Shown in pieces: positions 13,843 to 21,281 of a stretch of DNA of 29,288 bases; positions within the stretch are counted from its first letter, which is position 1, and each line of letters begins with the position of its first letter. The DNA lies in NCBI GenBank assembly GCA_017420125.1, contig JAFOJR010000100.1:1-29288 (forward strand). The letters run 5' to 3'. The notes beneath the pieces were generated by a model. It saw only the letters and a program-made list of their open reading frames with translations, was not told where the DNA came from and searched no databases. Made by a program: the position numbers and the translations under genes. This DNA is from Oscillospiraceae bacterium. Lineage in GTDB: Bacteria > Bacillota > Clostridia > Oscillospirales > Oscillospiraceae.

Positions 13843-14709
13843 ATGAATTTATGTAATCGTTCCGATGTGCAGGCATTGTTGGCTCGTCATGGGTTTCGGT
13901 TTTCCAAATCCATGGGACAAAACTTCCTGATGGACGCCGCTGTCCCCGTCCGCATTGCTGAAGCTGCCGGGCTTTCCTCTTCTGTAGGGGTGTTGGAAAT
14001 CGGACCCGGTATCGGTGCGCTGACTGTGGAGTTGACGCAGCGGGCCGGGCGGGTAACCGCAGTGGAGCTGGACCGGGCGCTTCTCCCCCTTTTGGCGGAA
14101 ACGTTGGCACCGTATCCGAATACGGATGTAATCCATGGGAACATCCTTCAGCAGGATTTGCGGGAATTGATCGCCCGTGTTTTCCCCGGCCTTACACCGG
14201 TGGTCTGTGCCAATCTGCCCTATAACATTACTTCCCCCGTTTTGACGCACCTGATCGAGGCGGACTGTTTTCGCCGCATCACGGTGATGGTTCAACGCGA
14301 GGTGGCCTTGCGGATTTGTGCTGCACCCGGCACTGCGGATTATGGCGCATTTTCTGTTTATATGCAGTATCATATGCAGCCGGAACTTTTGTTTGATGTC
14401 CCGCCGGAGTCTTTTCTGCCGGCCCCAAAAGTAACATCTTCTGTCATCACTATGACACCTTATGAAACAAAGCCTGTTTCTGTGCAGAACGAAACGCTGT
14501 TTTTCCGGGTGGTAAAAGCAGCTTTCGGCCAACGGCGCAAAACCTTGCCTAATGCTTTGCTTGCCGCTTTTGGCGGACAACTTACAAAATCAGACCTGCA
14601 GCAGATTTTATCTGCCTGCGGTCTTCCGCTGGATATTCGCGGCGAGCGTTTGGACCTTGCTGCCTTTGCTGCCGTGACGGAGCAAATTCAATCTGCACTC
14701 TCTGTTTAG
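13843..14709 (+). CDS. ksgA: 16S rRNA (adenine1518-N6/adenine1519-N6)-dimethyltransferase
   Basis: Dimethylates A1518 and A1519 in the 3' helix of 16S rRNA during small-subunit assembly, using S-adenosylmethionine. 288 residues from the chosen ATG. Signature blocks: LLARHGFRFSKSMGQNFLMD near the N-terminus; motif I VLEIGPGIGALTVELTQRA (about residues 47-65); acidic motif II VELD; GNILQQDL; and catalytic motif IV NLPYNITSPV. PPESFLPAPKVTSSVI and AAFGQRRKTLPNAL complete the family pattern. The frame runs up to 13729, and an ATG at 13816 is also possible, but a TGGTATACT extended -10 at 13802-13809 puts transcription start near 13815. MNLCNRSDVQALL is the usual N-terminus, so 13843 is used; its ribosome binding site is weak. 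Confidence 0.94.
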   Translation: MNLCNRSDVQALLARHGFRFSKSMGQNFLMDAAVPVRIAEAAGLSSSVGVLEIGPGIGALTVELTQRAGRVTAVELDRALLPLLAETLAPYPNTDVIHGNILQQDLRELIARVFPGLTPVVCANLPYNITSPVLTHLIEADCFRRITVMVQREVALRICAAPGTADYGAFSVYMQYHMQPELLFDVPPESFLPAPKVTSSVITMTPYETKPVSVQNETLFFRVVKAAFGQRRKTLPNALLAAFGGQLTKSDLQQILSACGLPLDIRGERLDLAAFAAVTEQIQSALSV

Positions 14710-14807
14710 CACCACCTGCTTTTTCTGCGGACAAAAAGTCAAAATATCACAGCTAATCTTTATATTTCAGTTCATGAAATTATGGTATAAAAATGAGGAG
14801 GACCATT

Positions 14808-16577
14808 ATGACCTTAACGGAAAATCAGTCTTTAATCGACTGGGTAAATGAAATCGCAGCCCGCACCAAGCCTGACCAGGTTGTCTGGATTGACGGCACC
14901 AACGAACAATTGGAAACGCTTCGTACCATCGGCTGCTCCACCGGAGAACTCTACAAACTGGACGAAACACTGCATCCTGGTTGTTTCCTCCACCGCACTG
15001 CTCAAAACGACGTGGCGCGGGTAGAAGGACGTACTTTCATTTGCTGCAAGAACGAAAAAGACGCCGGACCCACCAATAACTGGATGGCGCCGGATGAAAT
15101 GTATAAAAAACTGTACGCGCTGTATGAAGGCGCTATGAAGGGCCGGACCATGTATGTCATCCCCTATTCTATGGGTGTCATTGGCTCTCCTTTTGCCAAA
15201 TACGGCATTGAAATCACGGACTCGATTTACGTTGTCCTCAGCATGGCTATCATGACCCGGGTGGGTAAATCCGTGTTGGATGCACTGGGTCAGTCCATCG
15301 ATTACATCAAAGGCGTTCATTCTTTGGCACAGCTCAATGAGCAGGAACGATACATTGCCCATTTCCCAGAAGACAACACCATCATGTCGGTCAATTCCGG
15401 TTACGGCGGCAACGTGTTGCTGGGTAAAAAATGCTTTGCCCTGCGCATCGCTTCCTATTTAGGCAAAAATGAAGGCTGGATGGCCGAACATATGCTGATC
15501 CTGGGTATCCAGAATCCCAAAGGAGAGGTCCGGTATTTGTCCGCAGCCTTCCCTTCTGCCTGCGGTAAGACAAACCTCGCCATGCTCATCCCACCGGAGG
15601 GATATCAGAAAAAAGGCTGGAAGGTCTGGTGTGTCGGCGACGACATCGCCTGGATCCGCATTGGTGAAGACGGCCGGCTCTGGGCCATGAACCCAGAATA
15701 TGGCTTTTTCGGCGTGGCTCCCGGCACCAACGCCCGTTCCAATCCCAACGCATTGGCTGCCACAACAAAGGGCACAATTTTCACCAACGTGGTACATGAT
15801 CTGGATAACAATACGGTCTGGTGGGAAGGCCTTAGCGACACGCCGCCTCAGAACGCACTGGACTGGACCGGGAAACCTTGGAACGCCTCTATGGGGGTCA
15901 AAGGCGCCCACCCCAACTCCCGTTTTACTGCACCGGCGAAAAACTGTCCCTGTATTTCCCCGGAATTTGAAGCGCCCCAAGGGGTTCCTTTGTCTGCTAT
16001 TGTATTCGGCGGACGGCGAGCCAAAACTGCACCCTTGGTATATCAGTCCAGAAACTGGATACACGGCGTCTTCGTAGGTTCCATCATGGCTTCGGAAACC
16101 ACCGCTGCTGCCACCGGCGCCGTAGGTGTTGTCCGTCGTGACCCCATGGCTATGCTCCCCTTCTGCGGCTATAATATGGGAGACTACTGGCAGCATTGGC
16201 TGGACATGGGCGATAAAATTGAAAACAAACCGAAAATTTTCAATGTCAATTGGTTCCGTACCGATGAGGATGGTCACTTTATCTGGCCAGGCTTTGGAGA
16301 TAATCTGCGGGTGTTGGAATGGATTATGAGACGCTGCTTTGATGAAGTAGACGCCAGAGAAACAGAAATTGGCTTCCTGCCCTATCCGGAAGACATTAAC
16401 CTGGAGGATCTGACGATTTCCAAGGATACACTGGCCGGTCTTCTGGCTGTGGATCGTCCTCTCTGGCAGAAAGAGGTGGACAGCATCTCGGAGTTCTATC
16501 AGATATTTGGCGATACACTCCCCGATGCATTGAAAGCAGAACTGCATACCCTAAAACGTAATCTGGGCCAGGAGTAA
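14808..16577 (+). CDS. pckA: Phosphoenolpyruvate carboxykinase (GTP)
   Basis: Interconverts oxaloacetate and GTP with phosphoenolpyruvate, GDP and CO2. In fermenting Clostridia it can run toward oxaloacetate. 589 residues, the GTP-type size. Motifs: YSMGVIGSPFAKYGIEITDS (substrate site); SAAFPSACGKTNLAML with the P-loop ACGKTN at about 251-256 and the reactive Cys typical of GTP enzymes; VGDDIAWI near 276-283 binding metal; and NARSNPNAL. FGGRRAKTAPLVYQS and the C-terminal MRRCFDEVDA also match GTP-type PckG rather than the ATP-type family. The ATG at 14808 has GAGGAGG 6-7 nt upstream; an ATG-like codon 15 nt earlier falls on the ribosome binding site and is rejected. A terminator follows, so it appears monocistronic. 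Confidence 0.96.
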   Translation: MTLTENQSLIDWVNEIAARTKPDQVVWIDGTNEQLETLRTIGCSTGELYKLDETLHPGCFLHRTAQNDVARVEGRTFICCKNEKDAGPTNNWMAPDEMYKKLYALYEGAMKGRTMYVIPYSMGVIGSPFAKYGIEITDSIYVVLSMAIMTRVGKSVLDALGQSIDYIKGVHSLAQLNEQERYIAHFPEDNTIMSVNSGYGGNVLLGKKCFALRIASYLGKNEGWMAEHMLILGIQNPKGEVRYLSAAFPSACGKTNLAMLIPPEGYQKKGWKVWCVGDDIAWIRIGEDGRLWAMNPEYGFFGVAPGTNARSNPNALAATTKGTIFTNVVHDLDNNTVWWEGLSDTPPQNALDWTGKPWNASMGVKGAHPNSRFTAPAKNCPCISPEFEAPQGVPLSAIVFGGRRAKTAPLVYQSRNWIHGVFVGSIMASETTAAATGAVGVVRRDPMAMLPFCGYNMGDYWQHWLDMGDKIENKPKIFNVNWFRTDEDGHFIWPGFGDNLRVLEWIMRRCFDEVDARETEIGFLPYPEDINLEDLTISKDTLAGLLAVDRPLWQKEVDSISEFYQIFGDTLPDALKAELHTLKRNLGQE

Positions 16578-16625
16578 CCGCTCTTCCCCAGAGCAGAATC
16601 TGATCAGTCGATTCAGTTAAACAGA

Positions 16626-16673
16626 CGGACGCAGCAGGACATCCCTTCCCTCTGCGTCCGCTTTTCTCTTTCC
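16626..16673 (+). terminator. Terminator of pckA
   Basis: CGGACGCAG (16626-16634) pairs with CTGCGTCCG (16652-16660), followed by CTTTTCTCTTT. The rest of the gap to the next promoter (16674-16793) shows no further feature. Confidence 0.85.
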
Positions 16674-16793
16674 ATCAGTGCCTGTGAAACCGTCTCTTAT
16701 CCTTTGGGAAAGCCATCTTTTTTAAAGGGCAAATCCCTTGCAGGGCAGATTACACCGATTCTTTTTCCCCATTTCGGGAAAACGAAGTCATGA

Positions 16794-16822
16794 TTGACAG
16801 TCATTGGAAAATAGACTACAAT
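16794..16822 (+). promoter_or_regulatory. Sigma-A promoter of the oxoamine synthase-SDR operon
   Basis: Perfect TTGACA -35 (16794-16799), 17-nt spacer, TACAAT -10 (16817-16822, 5/6). Transcription should start near 16829, about 34 nt before the TTG start codon. Confidence 0.85.
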
Positions 16823-16862
16823 AACGCCAGAAAGTACTTGAACACAGAAAGGAGTTTTCCTT

Positions 16863-18065
16863 TTGGATCTTTTTGCAAAATGCGAACAATTCACAGAGGT
16901 AAAAGACCTGAAAGCGCGAAATATTTACCCCTATTTTCACGCTCTGGAATCCAGGCAGGACATAGAAGTCATGATGGAAGGCAAACGCCGTATTATGCTT
17001 GGTTCCAATAATTACTTAGGACTTACTGTACACCCGGATATTATCCGTGCCGGGCTTCAGGCTCTGGAGCAGTACGGCACCGGCTGCTCCGGTTCCCGCT
17101 TTTTAAACGGCACCCTTCAATCCCACATTGAACTGGAACAGGAATTGGCTCACTTCTTGGAAAAAGAAGCTGCTATGACCTTTTCCACGGGGTTCCAGTC
17201 GAATTTAGGCATTATCAGTGCATTGGTGGGCCGAAATGATTATGTCATCTGCGATCGGGAAAACCACGCCAGCATTTACGATGGCTGCCGCCTCAGCTTT
17301 GGCAAAATGCTTCGCTACCGCCACAACGACATGGAAGATCTGGAACGGATTCTCCAACGGGTGCCGGACACTGCCGGCATCTTAATCGTTACTGACGGGG
17401 TATTCAGCATGGGCGGTGACATTGCCAACCTGCCTGCCATTGTCAAATTGGCAAAAAAATACGGCGCGCGCACCATGGTGGACGACGCCCACGGTTTAGG
17501 CGTCATCGGAAATGGCGGCCGCGGCACGGCAGATTATTTCGGTCTGACGGATGAAGTAGACATTTTTATGGGAACATTCTCTAAATCTCTGGCCAGTTTG
17601 GGTGGCTATATGGCCGCCAGCGAAACGGTGGTAGACTATGTCCGTCACAATTCCCGGCCCTTTATTTTCTCCGCCTCCATCCCTCCTTCCAACTGCGCTG
17701 TAGCTTTGGCCGCTCTGCGGTATTTGGAAGCGCACCCGGAGCGGGTTTCCCGTCTGGCCGAGTTGTCCAGATACGTGCGGGAAGGAATGACAAAACGAGG
17801 CATTCCCATCCGCCCGTCCCAATCTCCCATCCCCGGCCGACCGGCGGATACTCCCATTGTTCCTATTTATACCCACAATGCGTACAACACTCTGACCATT
17901 GCAAAGGAACTGTATGAAGAAGGAGTTTATGTAAACTCCGTTCTGCCGCCTGCGACACCTCCCACCGACTGTCTGTTGCGCACCAGTTACATGGCTACTC
18001 ATACAGAGCCTCTCTTGGATGAAGCGATGGATATCATCGCTTCGGTCCTGGCGCGCCACGCTTAG
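16863..18065 (+). CDS. PLP-dependent alpha-oxoamine synthase, serine palmitoyltransferase-like
   Basis: Fold-type I PLP enzyme that condenses an amino acid with an acyl-thioester and releases CO2; 400 residues. PLP-site features: NHASI with stacking His135, VDDAHGLGV with Asp207 and His210, and GTFSKSLASLGGY with Schiff-base Lys241. From memory of the family, the blocks ARNIYPYFHALES, YGTGCSGSRFLNGTL, FSTGFQSNLG, RNDYVICD and YRHNDMEDLE follow Bacteroides serine palmitoyltransferase more closely than glycine acetyltransferase (Kbl) or BioF, whose lysine motif differs (TLGKALGG, TFGKALG). The start is TTG with AAGGAG 8 nt upstream. The next gene, 3 nt on, is an SDR of 3-ketosphinganine reductase type. 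No tdh or biotin gene is adjacent. Substrates are inferred; cysteate (capnine-type lipid), serine or glycine are all possible. Confidence 0.85.
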   Translation: MDLFAKCEQFTEVKDLKARNIYPYFHALESRQDIEVMMEGKRRIMLGSNNYLGLTVHPDIIRAGLQALEQYGTGCSGSRFLNGTLQSHIELEQELAHFLEKEAAMTFSTGFQSNLGIISALVGRNDYVICDRENHASIYDGCRLSFGKMLRYRHNDMEDLERILQRVPDTAGILIVTDGVFSMGGDIANLPAIVKLAKKYGARTMVDDAHGLGVIGNGGRGTADYFGLTDEVDIFMGTFSKSLASLGGYMAASETVVDYVRHNSRPFIFSASIPPSNCAVALAALRYLEAHPERVSRLAELSRYVREGMTKRGIPIRPSQSPIPGRPADTPIVPIYTHNAYNTLTIAKELYEEGVYVNSVLPPATPPTDCLLRTSYMATHTEPLLDEAMDIIASVLARHA

Positions 18066-18068
18066 GCG

Positions 18069-18899
18069 ATGCAGATGGAAACAAAAAACGAGAAAGAGAT
18101 GGTTGGTGCAATGAAACGTGTTGCAGTTGTCACCGGTGGAAGCAGCGGTATTGGCCGCTGTACCGCCGATCTGTTGGCCCAGAATGGATATCTGGTTTAT
18201 GAGTTGAGCCGTCGGGGCAAAAGCCGTCCCGGTGTGGAGCATCTCACCGCAGACATCAGTAAAAAAGAAGAAGTGGAAGCCGCCTTTTCCCAGATCTTTA
18301 CCCGGGAGGGCCGGCTGGACGCGCTGATCAACAACGCCGGTTTCGGCATCTCCGGCGCGGTGGAATTCACAGATCCGGCAGACGCACGTCGTTTGTTTGA
18401 TGTCAATTTTTTTGGAGCGCTGCATTGTGCTCAATGCGCCATCCCCTATCTGCGGCAAACCGGCGGCGGACACATTGTAAACCTCAGTTCGGTGGCCGGC
18501 CCTCTTCCCATTCCATTCCAATCGTTCTATTCCTGTGCCAAAGCCGCCATCAATGATTTGACGCTGACCCTCGCCAATGAGCTGCGGCCTTTTCACATTG
18601 CGGTCGCCGCAGTAATGCCGGGGGATGCCAAAACCGGCTTTACGGCTGCAAGAAAGAAAAATACGGACGGGGAAGAATTTTACGGTGCCGCCATTCAGCG
18701 GGCAGTACAGGCCATGGAGCGCGATGAGCAGAACGGAATGCCTCCCATTGCCATTGCTCGTAAAATTCTGCGAATTCTTTCCAAATCCTCTCCTAAGCCT
18801 TTGGTAGTGGCCGGGAAAAAATATCAGCTCTTCATGTGTCTTGCCAAATTCCTGCCCATACGGACTGTGAATTTCATTATCGGAAAAATGTATGGCTAA
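18069..18899 (+). CDS. Short-chain dehydrogenase/reductase, candidate 3-ketosphinganine reductase
   Basis: Classical SDR, 276 residues from the first ATG. NAD(P) site TGGSSGIG at about 22-29, then NNAG at 88-91, and catalytic Ser141, Tyr154 and Lys158 (YSCAK) with normal spacing. Arg after SR at the end of the second strand (LSRRGK) suggests NADPH preference. The C-terminal part carries a hydrophobic segment (LFMCLAKFLPIRTVNFIIGKMYG), as in membrane-associated ketosphinganine and 11-beta-type reductases. It starts 3 nt after the oxoamine synthase stop, without a strong ribosome binding site; ATG at 18111 (MKRVAVVTGG) is the alternative start and fits the family N-terminus better. Together the pair could make a ketone by condensation and reduce it to an amino alcohol. 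The specific substrate is an inference. Confidence 0.85.
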   Translation: MQMETKNEKEMVGAMKRVAVVTGGSSGIGRCTADLLAQNGYLVYELSRRGKSRPGVEHLTADISKKEEVEAAFSQIFTREGRLDALINNAGFGISGAVEFTDPADARRLFDVNFFGALHCAQCAIPYLRQTGGGHIVNLSSVAGPLPIPFQSFYSCAKAAINDLTLTLANELRPFHIAVAAVMPGDAKTGFTAARKKNTDGEEFYGAAIQRAVQAMERDEQNGMPPIAIARKILRILSKSSPKPLVVAGKKYQLFMCLAKFLPIRTVNFIIGKMYG

Positions 18900-18925
18900 T
18901 TCATCTGCGATCTTTTAAAACCATC

Positions 18926-18954
18926 TTGACAGGTACAACGGAACCGCGTAGAAT
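18926..18954 (+). promoter_or_regulatory. Sigma-A promoter for the DUF554 gene
   Basis: Perfect TTGACA (18926-18931), 17-nt spacer, TAGAAT (18949-18954, 5/6). Transcription starts near 18961, so the in-frame codons upstream of 19020 are mostly leader. Confidence 0.85.
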
Positions 18955-19019
18955 CGTTCTGTTGTTTGTCCGGCTTTTCTGCCCTTTTATGTCAAATTTT
19001 TGTCAAGGAGGAATCCCAT

Positions 19020-19739
19020 TTGATCGCCACTGTCATCAATGCCGGTCTTGTTTTAATCGGCAGCATCTTGGGTCTTCTGCTGCGGGGACGGTTAAATGAA
19101 CAGCTTTCTTTGAGCCTGACCCGGGCTTTGGCGCTCTGTGTCATGCTCATCGGGATCCAATCCGCTATAGGCAGCCAAAACCTTCTTTGTGTCATCATCT
19201 GTATGGTGGTAGGCACTTTGCTGGGCGAGTGGCTGCATATTGAAGACCGGTTGGACAACCTGGGCGAGGTTTTGCGCCGCAAATTGGTGCACAGCAACGG
19301 AAACAGTCGATTTACAGAAGGTTTCGTCTCTGCCACTATTTTATTCTGTGTTGGTTCCATGGCCATCATGGGCAGCATTGAAGCAGGATTGAACCACAAT
19401 TATACCATTTTGGTTTCAAAAGGCATCATCGATGGCGTTACTTCGATTTCGTTTGCTGCCTCCATGGGCATCGGCGTAGCCTTTTCTGCCATCCCACTGT
19501 TGCTGTATCAAGGTGCAATCACCCTCCTTGCCATAGCTGTGGGGCCGTTTCTGGCTACCCAAACCGCTTCTATTACAGAGCTTTCTGCTGTAGGCGGCGT
19601 TATTATTATGGGCATCGCTTTTAATATGTTTCAATTTTCAACACACAAAATCCGTGTCGGCAACATGCTGCCCGCCGTTTTTCTGCCATTTCTGTATATC
19701 CCATTTTCCAACTGGATTTCCACTTTGATTGCAATTTGA
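19020..19739 (+). CDS. DUF554 family membrane protein (YdfK/YqgA-like)
   Basis: Polytopic membrane protein of unknown function, 239 residues. The start IATVINAGLVLIGSILGLLLRGRL and the motifs GIQSAIGSQNLLCVIICMVVGTLLGE, FVSATILFCVGSMAIMGSIEAGL and KGIIDGVTSISFAASMGIGVAFSA are characteristic of the DUF554 family. About seven hydrophobic segments are visible. The frame is open from 18966, but the start is TTG at 19020 with AAGGAGG at 19005-19011, 8 nt upstream; 18966 would be too close to the transcription start and has no ribosome binding site. It is a single-gene unit between its own promoter and terminator. Transport has been suggested for the family, but nothing in the sequence shows a substrate. 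Confidence 0.92.
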   Translation: MIATVINAGLVLIGSILGLLLRGRLNEQLSLSLTRALALCVMLIGIQSAIGSQNLLCVIICMVVGTLLGEWLHIEDRLDNLGEVLRRKLVHSNGNSRFTEGFVSATILFCVGSMAIMGSIEAGLNHNYTILVSKGIIDGVTSISFAASMGIGVAFSAIPLLLYQGAITLLAIAVGPFLATQTASITELSAVGGVIIMGIAFNMFQFSTHKIRVGNMLPAVFLPFLYIPFSNWISTLIAI

Positions 19740-19752
19740 ACACGTTTATTGG

Positions 19753-19787
19753 CCGGAAGAGGTTGTATGCCTTTTCCGGTTTTTTAT
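19753..19787 (+). terminator. Terminator of the DUF554 gene
   Basis: CCGGAAGAGG (19753-19762) pairs with CCTTTTCCGG (19770-19779) including one G-T pair, followed by TTTTTTATT. Confidence 0.9.
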
Positions 19788-19818
19788 TCATTTTTATTGA
19801 ATATATTCATTTTTATTG
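19786..19818. promoter_or_regulatory. Tandem ArgR/AhrC-like boxes upstream of argG
   Basis: ATTCATTTTTATTG occurs twice in direct orientation at 19786-19799 and 19805-19818, 19 bp start to start (about two helical turns). It matches the reverse complement of the Bacillus ARG box (CATGAATAAAAATKCAAK) at about 12 of 15 positions. Between the copies lies the palindrome TGAATATATTCA. The pair lies 50-100 bp upstream of the argG promoter, as expected for a cooperative upstream operator. Confidence 0.6.
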
Positions 19819-19863
19819 CGCAAATTACACAAGATATTGCAAAGGAATTCCGAAATTCTTTGC

Positions 19864-19892
19864 TTGCATAATCATTCATGCTGTGTTACAAT
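19864..19892 (+). promoter_or_regulatory. argG operon promoter with overlapping ARG box
   Basis: TTGCAT (19864-19869), 17-nt spacer, TACAAT (19887-19892). The sequence TTGCATAATCATTCATG (19864-19880) matches the reverse complement of the Bacillus ARG box at about 14 of 17 positions and covers the -35 and half the spacer. Bound ArgR/AhrC would block RNA polymerase, so arginine repression of the operon is expected. Confidence 0.7.
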
Positions 19893-19917
19893 GACCCCAA
19901 TAAAAATTCTAGGAAAT

Positions 19918-19959
19918 ACGCAAGGCCCCTCGAAAGCTTTTGGCTGGTTGCCCTTGCGT
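19918..19959 (+). other. Leader hairpin immediately before the argG ribosome binding site
   Basis: ACGCAAGG (19918-19925) and CCTTGCGT (19952-19959) form a perfect 8-bp stem around a 26-nt loop. The stem ends about 8 nt before the AGGAGG of argG. No T-tract follows. A role in mRNA stability or translation is possible but not shown. Confidence 0.45.
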
Positions 19960-19980
19960 CCCCCTACAGGAGGAAAAACA

Positions 19981-21201
19981 ATGAAAGAAATCAAAAAAGT
20001 AGTCCTCGCCTATTCCGGCGGACTGGATACATCTGTTATTATTCCTTGGCTGAAAGAAAATTATAACAATTGTGAAGTCATTGCCGTCTCCGGCGACGTG
20101 GGCCAAGGCACGGAACTGGACGGGCTGGAAGAGAAAGCTATTAAAACCGGCGCTTCCAAATTATATATCGAACATCTGACAGAGGAATTCGTGGATGAAT
20201 ATATTATTCCTACCATGAAAGCCGGGGCAGATTATGAAGGCTATCTGCTGGGCACCTCTTTTGCCCGTCCCATCATCGCAAAGAGAATTGCAGAAATCGC
20301 TCTCGCTGAAGGAGCAGACGCTATTGCCCATGGCTGCACCGGCAAAGGCAATGATCAGGTTCGGTTTGAACTGGCCATCAAAACCTTCGCCCCGGAAATG
20401 GAAATCATCGCTCCCTGGAGAACCTGGGAACTGAAAAGTCGGGAAGATGAAATTGCTTACGCCGAAGCACACAACGTGCCTTTGAAGATTAACCGGGAAA
20501 CCAATTATTCCAAAGATAAAAACATCTGGCATTTAAGCCATGAAGGACTGGATCTGGAAGATCCGGGCAATGAACCCAAATACGATGAAATTCTGGAAAT
20601 GGGCGTCACTCCGGAAAAAGCACCCGACGTCCCCACTTATGTAACCATCGGCTTTGAAAGCGGCACGCCTGTCTCTGTCAATGGCGAAACCATGAATTGC
20701 ACCAAGATTATTGAAACATTGAATGAGCTGGGCGGAAAAAACGGCATCGGCATCTTGGACTTGGTGGAAAATCGCCTGGTGGGTATGAAGAGCCGCGGCG
20801 TATATGAAACACCGGGTGGCGCTATTCTGTACCGCGCTCATGAAATTTTAGAATCTATCACATTGGATAAAGATACTGCCCACGAAAAGGCCCGTCTGGC
20901 CATCACCTTTGCCGAACTGGTTTACAACGGAAAATGGTACACTCCCCTGCGGGAAGCTCTCTCCGCCTTTGTAGACAAGACTCAAGAGCCCGTTACCGGA
21001 ACCGTAAAGCTGAAGCTGTATAAGGGCAATCTCATTCCCGCCGGTGTCTGGTCCCCCAATTCCCTCTACAGCGAAGATCTGGCCTCCTTTGGGGAAAGCG
21101 ATTACAATCAGATGGATTCCCAAGGCTTTATCAATCTATATGGCCTGCCGAATAAAGTCCAGGCTTTGCTGCAGAAAAAGCGGAATCAGTCTACACTTTA
21201 A
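19981..21201 (+). CDS. argG: Argininosuccinate synthase
   Basis: Joins citrulline and aspartate with ATP to give argininosuccinate, in the cytosol. 406 residues, normal size. The N-terminal PP-loop ATP motif AYSGGLDTSV is at residues 10-19; further blocks are YIEHLTEEFVDEYI, GTSFARPIIAKR, GCTGKGNDQVRFEL, NYSKDKNIWHLSHEG and VGMKSRGVYETPGG. An upstream extension of the frame to 19816 exists but passes through the operator and promoter; ATG at 19981 has AGGAGG 6-7 nt upstream. It is the first gene of the seven-gene arg operon and 80 nt before argH, with a strong hairpin between them. Confidence 0.97.
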   Translation: MKEIKKVVLAYSGGLDTSVIIPWLKENYNNCEVIAVSGDVGQGTELDGLEEKAIKTGASKLYIEHLTEEFVDEYIIPTMKAGADYEGYLLGTSFARPIIAKRIAEIALAEGADAIAHGCTGKGNDQVRFELAIKTFAPEMEIIAPWRTWELKSREDEIAYAEAHNVPLKINRETNYSKDKNIWHLSHEGLDLEDPGNEPKYDEILEMGVTPEKAPDVPTYVTIGFESGTPVSVNGETMNCTKIIETLNELGGKNGIGILDLVENRLVGMKSRGVYETPGGAILYRAHEILESITLDKDTAHEKARLAITFAELVYNGKWYTPLREALSAFVDKTQEPVTGTVKLKLYKGNLIPAGVWSPNSLYSEDLASFGESDYNQMDSQGFINLYGLPNKVQALLQKKRNQSTL

Positions 21202-21215
21202 TTTTTGATATCTCT

Positions 21216-21248
21216 GCCACCCGCCGGAACCGTTTTCCGGCGGGTGGC
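21216..21248 (+). other. 14-bp perfect hairpin between argG and argH
   Basis: GCCACCCGCCGGAA (21216-21229) and TTCCGGCGGGTGGC (21235-21248) are exact complements with a 5-nt loop. The stem is very GC-rich. No T-tract follows, so it is more likely a transcript-processing or stability element, or a partial terminator, than a true end of transcription. Confidence 0.65.
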
Positions 21249-21281
21249 ACTCATACAGGTGAACATGGAAGGAGCAGTACT

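Noticed and set aside
15459..16547. Minus-strand open frame of 362 codons inside pckA
   Set aside because: Antisense shadow; the plus-strand frame has every GTP-type PEP carboxykinase motif.
16863..18065. Calling the oxoamine synthase glycine C-acetyltransferase (kbl) or bioF
   Set aside because: The lysine motif and several long blocks fit Bacteroides serine palmitoyltransferase better, and neither tdh nor biotin genes are adjacent; the generic family name is kept with the SPT-like note.
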